Shown here in pieces: positions 16,325 through 24,976 of a stretch of 64,000 nucleotides of DNA (positions are counted from its first letter, which is position 1; every line of letters starts with the position of its first letter). Position numbers and translations under genes: made by a program. The notes below the pieces were generated by a model, which saw only the letters and a program-made list of their open reading frames with translations, searched no databases and was not told the origin of the DNA. The stretch lies in the NCBI GenBank assembly GCA_002454815.1, contig DKJL01000006.1:438843-502842 (forward strand). Reading direction: 5' to 3'. This DNA is from Flavobacteriales bacterium UBA6693. GTDB lineage: Bacteria > Bacteroidota > Bacteroidia > Flavobacteriales > Weeksellaceae.

Positions 16325-17593
16325 ATGCTACAAGTCAATTTTTTGCGCGATCACAAAGAAGTCGCGCTCGCAGGTTTGGAAAAACGCAATTTTAAGCAAA
16401 CGGAACTCGTTGATGAAGCAATTTCGGCTGACGACAGGCGAAAAAAATATCAGTTCGAACTCGATCAGAATTTAGCGGAAATGAACAAAATTTCCCGCGA
16501 AATCGGATTGTTGATGAAAGCAGGTAAAAAAGAAGATGCAGAATCTGCCAAAACAAAAACGGCAGAATACAAAGAGAATTCACAAACACTGCAGCAGAAG
16601 CTGAAAGAAGCAGAAAGCGAGCTGCAGGAACTATTGTACTTAATCCCGAATATTCCGCACGAAAAAGTGAAAGCCGGCTCGACACCGGAAGAAAATGAGG
16701 TCGTGTATCAGTCTCACGATGTGGAAGGTCTCGGCGAGGGCGCCATACCGCATTGGGAGTTGGCCAAAAAATATAACCTTATCGATTTTGAACTGGGCGT
16801 GAAGATTGCCGGTGCCGGTTTCCCGGTTTATCTTGGCAAAGGAGCACGGCTGCAGCGCGCACTCGTACAGTATTTTCTCGATCGCAACGTGGACGCCGGG
16901 TATATGGAAGTAAATCCGCCGCAGGTGGTAAATGAAGCATCAGGCTATGGTACCGGTCAGCTGCCGGACAAGGAAGGTCAAATGTACCACGTCACGGGCG
17001 ATAATCTTTTTCTGATTCCAACCGCCGAGGTGCCTGTGACGAATATTTACCGCGATGTGATTATTGAAGAAAAAGATCTGCCCGTAAAAAATACCGCTTT
17101 TACGCAATGTTATCGACGCGAGGCTGGAAGTTACGGTGCACATGTGCGCGGCCTGAACCGCTTGCATCAGTTTGAAAAAGTAGAAATTGTAAGAATAGAG
17201 AAACCCGAAAATTCTTATGCTGCGCTGGAAGAAATGGTGGCGCACGTCCGTTCTCTGCTTGAGGAGTTGCAGTTGCCATTCCGCATTCTTCGGCTTTGTG
17301 GCGGCGATATGGGCTTTACTGCAGCGATGACGTATGATTTCGAAGTATGGAGCGCCGCGCAGGAAAAATGGCTCGAAGTTTCTTCGGTTTCCAATTTTGA
17401 AACTTTTCAGGCAAACCGCTTGAAATGTCGATATAAAGGTGAAGGAAAAACTTCTTTCGTGCACACCTTAAATGGTTCTGCGATGGCCTTACCACGGATC
17501 ATGGCGGCGCTTTTGGAAAATAATCAAACAGGAGGGGGCATCAAAATACCATCGAAAGTGGCGGAGTATGCACGCTTTGATTTAATTAATTAA
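16325..17593 (+). CDS. serS: Seryl-tRNA synthetase
   Basis: 422 aa from the ATG at 16325 (MLQVNFLRDHKE), the family's normal start; an ATG 21 nt upstream is possible. Charges tRNA-Ser in the cytoplasm. The N-terminal coiled-coil arm spans about 30-100 (many KIS, KAG, KLKEAE repeats). Class II motif 2 is at TQCYRREAGSYG and motif 3 at LNGSAMALPRIMAALLENNQ. Length and motifs are normal. It ends in a bidirectional terminator. Confidence 0.98.
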   Translation: MLQVNFLRDHKEVALAGLEKRNFKQTELVDEAISADDRRKKYQFELDQNLAEMNKISREIGLLMKAGKKEDAESAKTKTAEYKENSQTLQQKLKEAESELQELLYLIPNIPHEKVKAGSTPEENEVVYQSHDVEGLGEGAIPHWELAKKYNLIDFELGVKIAGAGFPVYLGKGARLQRALVQYFLDRNVDAGYMEVNPPQVVNEASGYGTGQLPDKEGQMYHVTGDNLFLIPTAEVPVTNIYRDVIIEEKDLPVKNTAFTQCYRREAGSYGAHVRGLNRLHQFEKVEIVRIEKPENSYAALEEMVAHVRSLLEELQLPFRILRLCGGDMGFTAAMTYDFEVWSAAQEKWLEVSSVSNFETFQANRLKCRYKGEGKTSFVHTLNGSAMALPRIMAALLENNQTGGGIKIPSKVAEYARFDLIN

Positions 17594-17612
17594 GAATTTA
17601 AAACGATAAATA

Positions 17613-17639
17613 AAAAACCATCCTCTGCGGATGGTTTTT
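17613..17639. terminator. Bidirectional terminator between serS and the convergent lipoprotein gene
   Basis: AAAAACCATCC (17613-17623) / GGATGGTTTTT (17629-17639), perfect 11-bp stem, 5-nt loop; A/T tails on both sides. Confidence 0.9.
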
Positions 17640-17642
17640 CTG

Positions 17643-18428
17643 TTATTCGGTGGTGATGACGATTTTCCGGTCGTTTTTCGTGTCGGTCGGCTCATCTTTT
17701 GTTTCGAGCAAATCGTTGCTGCGTAAGGTAATCTGTATGGTTTTCCGGTCGATTTGTTTTACGAATTCGTGTTTGCCGACAATGCTTTTTATTGGTCGCT
17801 GAAACTTAATGGTTTTGCTGAGGTTCACCGGAAACATTTTCATCATTCCCATCACGCTTTCGGCCATCTGGCGGCCATAAGCGGCGACAGAATCAGATTT
17901 GGTGCGCGGATTTTCGGAAGTGGGTGAGTCGGCGAGGTCTTCCAGCTCGGTAAGAAAGGAAGCGGAATTAAATTGATTCGTATCAATCGTTAGCGATTTC
18001 CCGTCCCATTTTCCAATATTCTGCAGCGGGAGTTTCCTCAGTTCTTTACTTTGCCGGAAAAGAGTGGCAATTTCGCCAGGCAGCAGTTTATCGTATTTAA
18101 GAGAAATACCGTAGATTTCGCCTTGCTTCTTGTTTACTTTAATCATTAATTTTTCGAGCACTTTCGCTGAATCTTTATTCACCGTCAGGAAGTTATCTTT
18201 TTGAAGATCGTAGAAACTTTGCCAATCCGTGGATAATCGGGAAAAATCGGTCTGTTGTTTTTGAGTTGTCGCACCGTTCAGCATCGACAACATTCCGCGG
18301 TTGATGAGAATGTTGGATTCCATGCTGGAAGCGGCGTCTTTATAATACGTGGTTTCAGTATTGATAGAACAGGAGTGCAGCAGAAAAAGCAGTGCAGCGA
18401 GTACACAGAAACGTATAGTATGGATCAT
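17643..18428 (-). CDS. Lipoprotein of unknown function
   Basis: 261 aa. Signal with lipobox LLHSC (Cys20). The mature part begins with SINTETTYYKDAASS, then a helical stretch and several short beta segments; no enzyme motif is visible. The C-terminus is acidic with KDEPTDTKNDRK. It resembles flavobacterial surface or periplasmic lipoproteins without known role. Its leader holds the palindrome GAGTTAATAACTC around 18437-18449. It lies downstream of the cbb3 cluster on the same strand but with a 72-bp gap, so shared transcription is uncertain. Confidence 0.75.
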   Translation of the reverse strand: MIHTIRFCVLAALLFLLHSCSINTETTYYKDAASSMESNILINRGMLSMLNGATTQKQQTDFSRLSTDWQSFYDLQKDNFLTVNKDSAKVLEKLMIKVNKKQGEIYGISLKYDKLLPGEIATLFRQSKELRKLPLQNIGKWDGKSLTIDTNQFNSASFLTELEDLADSPTSENPRTKSDSVAAYGRQMAESVMGMMKMFPVNLSKTIKFQRPIKSIVGKHEFVKQIDRKTIQITLRSNDLLETKDEPTDTKNDRKIVITTE

Positions 18429-18500
18429 TTTGTTTGGAGTTAATAACTCTCCAACTTCAAAATAGATACCAAAGAAGGCCGTTATAGAATACGGAAATTT

Positions 18501-19244
18501 CTAGTGGCACGTATCATGGTTGCCTTTTGCGTGTTCTTCAGAATTATTATGGATGACTTGCATCGATGCTTTTTTCGGCGAAACGTAAGGTATTCCAAGT
18601 TCGAGTCCTCGAACTACAAATAACCCTCCCAGAATAATCATCATGACGGGAACAATTTTTAATACTTTCAACCGCAGTGCCGAGGTCATCAAATTTCCGA
18701 CAACGACGACCAAAAACATAAAGGGTAAAGTGCCCAACCCGAATAATGCCATAAAAGCTGCGCCGGGAACAATGCCGCCTGCGGCAATACTCGCGGTTAG
18801 CGCCATATAAACCATTCCGCACGGCAAAAGACCGTTGAGCAGACCTGTAGCGTATCGGGAACGGTAATCTGCTTTCTGAAGCAGTTTTGACAGTTTCATC
18901 TTGACTTTAAATAAAATAGAGGACAGAAATGGGAGTTTTGAAGCGAAATCTTTTCCGCCAAATGAAAAAACCGCCATAGTGATCAAGACGATTCCCACGG
19001 CTATCGTTAAATACCTTTGGAATCCGGCAAGCTGAAATCCCTGCCCGATAATGCCGAGGACAGCACCCAGCAGCGCGTACGTGGTGATACGCCCAAACTG
19101 ATAGGTGAGATTCTGAAGATAAAAGTTGGTGGCTTGCTTTTTTGTCAAACCCATAGACAGCGCGATGGGCCCACACATCCCGATGCAGTGAAAGCCGGAT
19201 GCAAAACCCAGCCCCAGCGCCGAGAGAATAAGTGCTAGTTCCAT
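18501..19244 (-). CDS. SafE/TauE-like (UreH-type) membrane protein of the cbb3 locus
   Basis: 247 aa, about six membrane helices. The HCIGMCGPIALSMG motif at about 19-32 and the later LLPCGMVYMAL are typical of the cytochrome-biogenesis/UreH-2 type proteins, often named sulfite exporter TauE/SafE. In cbb3 loci such proteins are thought to handle copper or redox equivalents for assembly. The C-terminal tail after the last helix carries several His and a Cys (HNNSEEHAKGNHDTCH), suggesting metal binding. The start overlaps ccoH by 10 nt. Sulfite transport is not supported by context. Confidence 0.82.
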   Translation of the reverse strand: MELALILSALGLGFASGFHCIGMCGPIALSMGLTKKQATNFYLQNLTYQFGRITTYALLGAVLGIIGQGFQLAGFQRYLTIAVGIVLITMAVFSFGGKDFASKLPFLSSILFKVKMKLSKLLQKADYRSRYATGLLNGLLPCGMVYMALTASIAAGGIVPGAAFMALFGLGTLPFMFLVVVVGNLMTSALRLKVLKIVPVMMIILGGLFVVRGLELGIPYVSPKKASMQVIHNNSEEHAKGNHDTCH

Positions 19245-19690
19245 AAGACGTCGTAGTCGATTTGGTACGGTTTTTTATTTTGTACCCATTTCAGTTTTAG
19301 TGTGTAGGAACCCTGGGCAATGACCTGTTTCGGTATCGTCATCGAATTCGCGGCGTCTAATTGCAGTTCTTTCTTGACATCGAGATTGGCATCGTCGGTT
19401 CGGAAGAGCTCGAAATTCACTTTTCGGTTTTCCGGCACGTCCGCCAATGGAAATATAATTTTTATTCCGGCGGGCTCCTTCTGGTAGGTTGGTTTTTCTG
19501 GCAGTAGTTCGGCGTTATTTTTTGCATCGATTACTTCCTGATAAACAAGTTCGTCCTCATAATAATTGTCGGAGACGAGCTCGGAATTTTTTTGTCCGTT
19601 CGGAAAAATAAAGATCATAAACAGGATAAAGGCGATAAAAGACCCCAGCGCTACGACAACTCCGTGTCCCCAGGAAAAAGTTTTGAACAT
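19235..19690 (-). CDS. ccoH: FixH/CcoH family protein of cbb3 oxidase assembly
   Basis: 151 aa. N-terminal membrane anchor (about 8-30) followed by a periplasmic beta-sandwich as in FixH. NYYEDELVYQEVIDAKNNA after the anchor is the conserved stretch of this family. It lies 8 bp after ccoG and overlaps the SafE-like gene by 10 nt, so the three genes form one translational unit. CcoH stabilises or helps assemble the cbb3 complex in other bacteria. Confidence 0.88.
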   Translation of the reverse strand: MFKTFSWGHGVVVALGSFIAFILFMIFIFPNGQKNSELVSDNYYEDELVYQEVIDAKNNAELLPEKPTYQKEPAGIKIIFPLADVPENRKVNFELFRTDDANLDVKKELQLDAANSMTIPKQVIAQGSYTLKLKWVQNKKPYQIDYDVLWN

Positions 19691-19698
19691 GATATAAG

Positions 19699-21147
19699 TT
19701 AAAATTGAATTTTAAATGGTCCTTCAAAGTACGTATCGAACGAATCCAGCAGTTCGCCCTTAGTATCATAAACGCCGATTTTCACCTTTTGTTTTGAAGT
19801 AGATACTTCTTTTTCGGGGAAGCTGATGTTTACAGTTCCTCTGGTGATTTGGTCGCGCTTCAGCAGGATTTTTTGGTTTCCGCTGAGGGTCACTTTCCCG
19901 TGCTCCGGTTCGATAACTTTAATGGTCACCATTTGATCTTTGGTAGATTTGTTAAGGAATGTGTAGTTATAAATGTTGTTGATATTACCGTTTCGCACAA
20001 AATAGCTCGATCCGGCAGGTTTAATAAATTTTGCCTCCATCGCTCCGCGGTTGCCGAGCAGGAAGCCCAAAAATCCGATCATGACAAGCAGTACGACGGA
20101 ATAAGCCTTCATTCGATTCGTAAACTTGAAAGGAACTTCCTGTTCGATTTCATCTTCAGTTGCATACCGGATCAAACCTTTTGGCAAACCTACTTTTACC
20201 ATTACTTCATCACAGGCATCGATGCACGCGGTACAGTTCACACATTCCAGTTGCTGGCCATCACGGATATCGATTCCGGTAGGACAAACGACGACGCACT
20301 GATTACAGTCGATGCAATCACCTTTGCCGGCAGCGGCGCGATCTTCTCCTTTTCTCCATTTCGAGCGGCTTTCCCCGCGGTTATAATCGTAATAAACGTT
20401 GATGGTCTGCTTGTCGATCAGCACACCCTGCAGACGCCCGTAGGGACAGACCAGCGTACAAACCTGCTCCCGGAACCACGCAAACGTAAAATAGAATGCA
20501 CCTGTAAAAATAATCATTACGATAAAGTTGGTCAGGTTTACAAAGGGTCCCTGACGCATGATATTCAACACTTCCTTGTAACCGACGATGTACATGAACA
20601 TCCAGTGGGTAATGATTAGCGAGATGATGATAAAAATGAAGTATTTTAAAGATCTTTTCCAAATCTTCTCAGCATTCCATTCCTGTCGGTCCAGCTTCAT
20701 CTGTTTGTTTCGGTCACCTTCAATGAGATAATCTACTTTACGGAAAATCATTTCGAGGAAGATGGTCTGTGGACAGATCCATCCGCAGAAGATTCTTCCG
20801 AATACCACGGTAAATAAAATGATGAAAACAAGTGAAGTGATAGCGCCCAGTGCCAGGATGAAAAAATCCTGCGGGAAGAACGGTTGACCGGCGATAAAGA
20901 ATTGCCTGTCGAGTATATTGAGCAACAACAAAGGATTGCCGTTGATCCTGATGAAAGGTATGGCGAAAAACATCGCCAGTAAAATGATGGCTACAAGTGT
21001 ACGGTAGTTAGTATAGCGGCCTTTTGGCTTACGCGGAAAAACCCACTTGCGCTTCCCCGATTGTTCCATAGTACCTACAGAATCTCTGAAAGTTTCAGCC
21101 TCCACTACCTGCCCTTGTCCGCCTCTGAAATTTTTTTCTTCTGACAT
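19699..21147 (-). CDS. ccoG: Cytochrome c oxidase accessory protein CcoG (FixG)
   Basis: 482 aa, usual length. Several membrane helices (about 45-240) with Cys motifs CGWICPQTIFLE and CTLVCPYGRLQG, then a dicluster 4Fe-4S part CIDCNQCVVVCPTGID and CVNCTACIDACD, another helix and a C-terminal Ig-like FixG domain (about 390-482). CcoG reduces Cu(II) for delivery to the cbb3 active site in characterised species. A terminator (21163-21212) separates it from ccoP, so its expression is probably lower than the structural genes or has its own promoter. Confidence 0.96.
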   Translation of the reverse strand: MSEEKNFRGGQGQVVEAETFRDSVGTMEQSGKRKWVFPRKPKGRYTNYRTLVAIILLAMFFAIPFIRINGNPLLLLNILDRQFFIAGQPFFPQDFFILALGAITSLVFIILFTVVFGRIFCGWICPQTIFLEMIFRKVDYLIEGDRNKQMKLDRQEWNAEKIWKRSLKYFIFIIISLIITHWMFMYIVGYKEVLNIMRQGPFVNLTNFIVMIIFTGAFYFTFAWFREQVCTLVCPYGRLQGVLIDKQTINVYYDYNRGESRSKWRKGEDRAAAGKGDCIDCNQCVVVCPTGIDIRDGQQLECVNCTACIDACDEVMVKVGLPKGLIRYATEDEIEQEVPFKFTNRMKAYSVVLLVMIGFLGFLLGNRGAMEAKFIKPAGSSYFVRNGNINNIYNYTFLNKSTKDQMVTIKVIEPEHGKVTLSGNQKILLKRDQITRGTVNISFPEKEVSTSKQKVKIGVYDTKGELLDSFDTYFEGPFKIQF

Positions 21148-21162
21148 GTCTGGTTTAAAATT

Positions 21163-21212
21163 AAAAAAACATAATCTGTTATCCTTTTGCTTTTAAAGAT
21201 AACAAATTATGT
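21163..21212 (-). terminator. Intra-cluster terminator between ccoP and ccoG
   Basis: Minus-strand stem from 21198-21212 / 21169-21183 (14 of 15 bases pair, 14-nt loop) followed by a T-run. Being inside the cluster it may act as an attenuator that lowers ccoG-ccoH expression. Confidence 0.8.
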
Positions 21213-21239
21213 TCCTATTATAACGAAGTTTTTTGATGC

Positions 21240-22118
21240 TTATTGTTCCCAATTGGCGACCTCACCTTGCGGCGCTGCCCCACCTTTTTCCGGAGTTATA
21301 GGTTCCTGTTCCTGATTGATGTGGTAAATATAGGAAGCAACTTTCTCTATATCAAAACCATTAAGGACTCCGTTGTTACCGAAGCCCTGCATGGCAGGAT
21401 TATTTTTACTTCCGTTTTGTACCATATAAAAAACATTTTTGAACAATGTTTTTTCTTCTTGGTTGATCCACGCATTGTCAGTTAAGTTAGGACCGATCCC
21501 TCCTTTTCCTCCCTCACTGTGGCAAGACACACAGTTGGTTTTGAAAATTTCACGTCCTTCTTCAATTTTGTCCGGGGAATAAACTGCGTTCTCTATTGTT
21601 GGAGGAGGAGTGTTTTTCATATATTCATCGATACTCGCTGTCTGAGCAATGTATTCCTGATCATATTCTTTAAACTGATCGGCGAAATCGGTCGTCCAGT
21701 AAGAAATCATATAAACGATACAGTAGGCGACACCGAAATAGAACAGACCCAACCACCATTTCGGCAATTGATTGTCGAGTTCCATAATGCCGTCGAAACC
21801 GTGATCGATAAGAATATCTCTTTCTTCCGTATTGCTCTGCTTCTTGAAGGCACTGTCATACAAACCTTTAAAGTATGGTTTCTTTTTCTCTGCCAGATAA
21901 TCAGCTTTCTCAGTATCGGTCAGTTTTTTGAACTGGTCATTTTCGATAAGATCACCGATAGCGCTGTGGATCATCGACAGGATGATGGCGATAATGATGG
22001 TACCGTAAAAGTACGGAGAGAGCAAGAACGATGTGTTCTGAATGAACATATAATAAATTACGAGCAGGATCGCGACGATTACTGCCATTGTAATATAGAC
22101 GGGTGTTCTTTGTTTCAT
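21240..22118 (-). CDS. ccoP: cbb3 oxidase subunit CcoP (single c-type heme)
   Basis: 292 aa. Two N-terminal helices (about 8-25 and 34-52), a cytoplasmic stretch, then a third helix (about 120-142) and a periplasmic cytochrome c domain with a single heme motif CVSCH at 196-200. Proteobacterial CcoP has two heme c; only one is present here. The Met ligand is probably in NPAMQGFG (about residue 245). It passes electrons from cytochrome c to CcoO. Genes ccoQ and ccoNO precede it in an operon with 18- and 27-bp gaps. Confidence 0.93.
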   Translation of the reverse strand: MKQRTPVYITMAVIVAILLVIYYMFIQNTSFLLSPYFYGTIIIAIILSMIHSAIGDLIENDQFKKLTDTEKADYLAEKKKPYFKGLYDSAFKKQSNTEERDILIDHGFDGIMELDNQLPKWWLGLFYFGVAYCIVYMISYWTTDFADQFKEYDQEYIAQTASIDEYMKNTPPPTIENAVYSPDKIEEGREIFKTNCVSCHSEGGKGGIGPNLTDNAWINQEEKTLFKNVFYMVQNGSKNNPAMQGFGNNGVLNGFDIEKVASYIYHINQEQEPITPEKGGAAPQGEVANWEQ

Positions 22119-22136
22119 AATTATTAATTTTCTACA

Positions 22137-22328
22137 TTAAAGATCTTTATCTTTCGTATAATCGTTCAGTGGCGCATTTTCCTCTTCTTCGTAATATTTC
22201 TTCGGTCTCGAGAAAACGTAGAATACAATTCCCAGAAAGAATAGGATGAACAGTATCATAGCGATAGTCTGGTACAGACCAACATTATCGCCGTTCGATA
22301 TGATGTCTTTTACACTTTGTGGTATCAT
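22137..22328 (-). CDS. ccoQ: cbb3 oxidase subunit CcoQ
   Basis: 63 aa. One membrane helix (about 20-42) followed by a short charged tail; FSRPKKYYEEEENAPLND is the CcoQ-type end. The position between ccoNO and ccoP decides the assignment since the sequence is short. CcoQ stabilises CcoP association in other bacteria. Confidence 0.88.
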   Translation of the reverse strand: MIPQSVKDIISNGDNVGLYQTIAMILFILFFLGIVFYVFSRPKKYYEEEENAPLNDYTKDKDL

Positions 22329-22355
22329 GGTCGATGCGATTTTTGCATTAAACGA

Positions 22356-24635
22356 TTATTTCGTACTTGCTGTTTTAATCTCAGTCGTTTTAATATCGGT
22401 TCCCAGTCGTTGCAGATAAGCGATCAGTGCAACAATCTCTTTCTTCTCAAGCGGTGTGAAGTTAGCGCCTTCTGCAGCTTGCTTCGCTTCATAGGCCTGC
22501 TTCACATCAGCAGCTTCATCAAAAATCTGACCGACAATGAATTTAGCCTGATTATCTGCCCACGAATCAACGGAATCTATTTGTGCTTTGGTGTAAGGAA
22601 CATCGAACACGTTTTTCATCAGTTTGATTTTGTCAACAGTCTGGCTGCGGTCCAGGTTTCTGGAGATCAACCATGGATAACGTGGCATAATAGAGCCGGC
22701 AGAAGTCACACGTGGGTTCAGCATGTGCTTGTAATGCCAAGAACTTGGGTTTTTGCCACCTTCTCTGTGCAAATCCGGTCCGGTTCTTTTCGATCCCCAA
22801 AGGAACGGACGGTCATACACGAATTCTCCAGCTTTGGAATATTGTCCATTTTTACCGTTAAAGCGAACCACCTCGTCACGGAACGGACGAATGACTTGTG
22901 TATGGCAGGAGTTACAGCCCTCCCGAATGTACAGGTCGCGCCCTTCCAGTTCCAGCGGTGAATACGGTTTCACCGCCGCGATGGTCGGTACGTTATCTTT
23001 CACCGTCAGTGTCGGCACGATCTCGAGGAATCCTCCGATTGCCACAGCGATGAAAGCCATCACAGTAAGCAAAGTCGGCATTCTTTCAATCCAAAGGTGA
23101 AGTCCTTCTCCCTCTTTTCTTTTGTTAGAAATTTTGGCCAAAGCAGGAGCTTCCGCAGGAACGTTCTTTTGGAAAGATCCGCTTCTTACCGTTGCTACCA
23201 CGTTTACACACATCAGGATAGCACCCGAGATGTAAAGGAGGCCTCCGACGAAACGCATTTGGTAGTAAGGAATAATAGCCGTTACGGTATCCAGCCAGTT
23301 TTTGTAAACCAGTGTACCGTCTGGGTTAAATTGTTTCCACATCAAGCCTTGGGTAAATCCGGCGATGTAAAGTGGCACCGCATAGAAAATAATTCCCAGA
23401 GTCCCCAACCAGAAGTGCCAATTAGCCAGTTTTACAGACCACAGTTTGGTTCTCCACATAATCGGTAACAGGTAATAAATCATCCCAAAGGTGATAAAAC
23501 CATTCCAACCTAATGCACCGATATGTACGTGCCCAATTACCCAGTCGGTAAAGTGCCCAATTTTATTTAATGTTTTGGTAGCAAGTACCGGTCCTTCGAA
23601 AGTCGCCATACCGTAACAGGTAATCGCCACAACGAAGAATTTCAGTACGGGATTTTCACGGACTTTATCCCAGGCACCTCGCAGCGTCAGAAGTCCGTTC
23701 AGCATTCCACCCCAGGACGGCGCGATCAGCATAATCGAGAAACCTGTTCCTAAAGCCTGTGCCCAACCTGGAATTGCAGTGTACTGCAAGTGGTGAGGTC
23801 CGGCCCAAATGTAAACGAAGATCAACGACCAAAAGTGAATAATCGATAATTTATATGAAAATACAGGTCGGTCCGCTGCTTTTGGCAAGAAGTAATACAT
23901 CAAACCTAAAATCGGCGTTGTAAGTACGAATGCTACGGCATTGTGCCCGTACCACCATTGTACCAACGCATCTTTTACCCCGGCATAAGCAGAATAGGAT
24001 TTCCAACCAGTGAAGGCTAAGGGAACTTCCAGGTTATTGAAAATATGGAGCATTGCAATTGCCACCCAAGTTCCCAAATAGAACCAGATTGCAACATAAA
24101 GGTGACGTACTCTTCTCTGAAGAATGGTTACGAACATATTTACACCAAATACCACCCAAACTACGGTGATCAGAATATCGATCGGCCACTCGTGCTCCGC
24201 GTATTCTTTGGAAGTGTTGATCCCCATGAAGAAGGTGATAACCGTGGCTACGATCATCAGCTGCCAGCCCCAGAAGTGAATCCAGGAAAGGGTGTCGCTG
24301 TACATTCTTGTTTTTAAAAGACGCTGTAACGAATAATAAGCGCCGGCAAAAAACCCGTTACATACAAAGGCGAAAATTACCGCACTTGTGTGTATCATAC
24401 GAATCCGGCCAAAGCCAAATGCGCCGTGGGTATTGATTAAGCCCTGCAAATTCCCGCTCTGCAAACTGGCGATGGTAGCATCGTCGGTTCCAAAGAAAAA
24501 CTCGGGAAGCTCAGGGTAGAATAACATCAGAGCTGCGGTAAGCCCAAAAATAAACCCAATGATCGCGAAGACCACGGTGGCGTACAGGAATGCCCGCACA
24601 ATGTTATTATCGTAACTAAACTTTTGTGTTTCCAT
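22356..24635 (-). CDS. ccoNO: Fused cbb3 oxidase catalytic subunit I and II (CcoN-CcoO)
   Basis: 759 aa fusion. CcoN covers about 1-490 with twelve helices: low-spin heme b ligands His82 (IHTSAV) and one of His369/His371 (GHVHIG), copper B ligands His231 (YGHNAV), His281 and His282 (GPHHLQY). CcoO covers about 510-759: anchor helix about 520-540 and heme c motif CNSCH at 574-578, with GSIMPRYPWL for the Met ligand. CcoN-CcoO fusion is known in Bacteroidota. It reduces O2 at high affinity while pumping protons. The gene follows ccoS by 5 bp. Confidence 0.97.
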   Translation of the reverse strand: METQKFSYDNNIVRAFLYATVVFAIIGFIFGLTAALMLFYPELPEFFFGTDDATIASLQSGNLQGLINTHGAFGFGRIRMIHTSAVIFAFVCNGFFAGAYYSLQRLLKTRMYSDTLSWIHFWGWQLMIVATVITFFMGINTSKEYAEHEWPIDILITVVWVVFGVNMFVTILQRRVRHLYVAIWFYLGTWVAIAMLHIFNNLEVPLAFTGWKSYSAYAGVKDALVQWWYGHNAVAFVLTTPILGLMYYFLPKAADRPVFSYKLSIIHFWSLIFVYIWAGPHHLQYTAIPGWAQALGTGFSIMLIAPSWGGMLNGLLTLRGAWDKVRENPVLKFFVVAITCYGMATFEGPVLATKTLNKIGHFTDWVIGHVHIGALGWNGFITFGMIYYLLPIMWRTKLWSVKLANWHFWLGTLGIIFYAVPLYIAGFTQGLMWKQFNPDGTLVYKNWLDTVTAIIPYYQMRFVGGLLYISGAILMCVNVVATVRSGSFQKNVPAEAPALAKISNKRKEGEGLHLWIERMPTLLTVMAFIAVAIGGFLEIVPTLTVKDNVPTIAAVKPYSPLELEGRDLYIREGCNSCHTQVIRPFRDEVVRFNGKNGQYSKAGEFVYDRPFLWGSKRTGPDLHREGGKNPSSWHYKHMLNPRVTSAGSIMPRYPWLISRNLDRSQTVDKIKLMKNVFDVPYTKAQIDSVDSWADNQAKFIVGQIFDEAADVKQAYEAKQAAEGANFTPLEKKEIVALIAYLQRLGTDIKTTEIKTASTK

Positions 24636-24640
24636 ATTAA

Positions 24641-24859
24641 CTAATCACTTTTTTCTTCTTTTTCTTTATTTTCTTTTTTTGTCTGTGCAGACTTGCCGGA
24701 TGCTGTCGGCTCTTTAATGATTTCCGATTCCATCAGGATCCTTACCCCTGGCGATTCATCATCTTCAAACTGTCCTTTTCTGGCGCTTATAATGAAGATG
24801 ACCAGGAAGATGACAGCTAATGTAACGCTGCAAAGAATCATTAAATAGAGGATATCCAT
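24641..24859 (-). CDS. ccoS: cbb3 oxidase assembly protein CcoS
   Basis: 72 aa from the ATG at 24859 (MDILYLMILC), the family start; an earlier in-frame ATG at 24892 overlaps a promoter box. One membrane helix (about 2-25) then SARKGQFEDDESPGVRIL, the CcoS signature, and a charged Lys/Glu-rich tail. CcoS is needed for heme b and copper insertion in CcoN. It is probably first gene of ccoS-NO-Q-P. Confidence 0.92.
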   Translation of the reverse strand: MDILYLMILCSVTLAVIFLVIFIISARKGQFEDDESPGVRILMESEIIKEPTASGKSAQTKKENKEKEEKSD

Positions 24860-24867
24860 GTCCTGTG

Positions 24868-24875
24868 CAAATTTA
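24868..24875 (-). promoter_or_regulatory. -7 promoter element of the ccoSNOQP operon
   Basis: Minus-strand TAAATTTG ends 8 nt before the ccoS ATG; a second perfect copy lies at 24890-24897. Two tandem boxes suggest two start sites. No FNR-type palindrome is evident here. Confidence 0.5.
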
Positions 24876-24976
24876 AGGAAATAGTGGGTCAAATTTACTC
24901 AAAAATTATGATATTCCTCGCTTCATCTTAAATTGTGTTAATTTAAACAGCTTCTAAATAACCGTTTTATTTCATC

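Noticed and set aside
18501..19244. Sulfite exporter role for the TauE/SafE-like protein
   Set aside because: Its motif and cbb3 context point to oxidase assembly; no sulfur gene adjoins.
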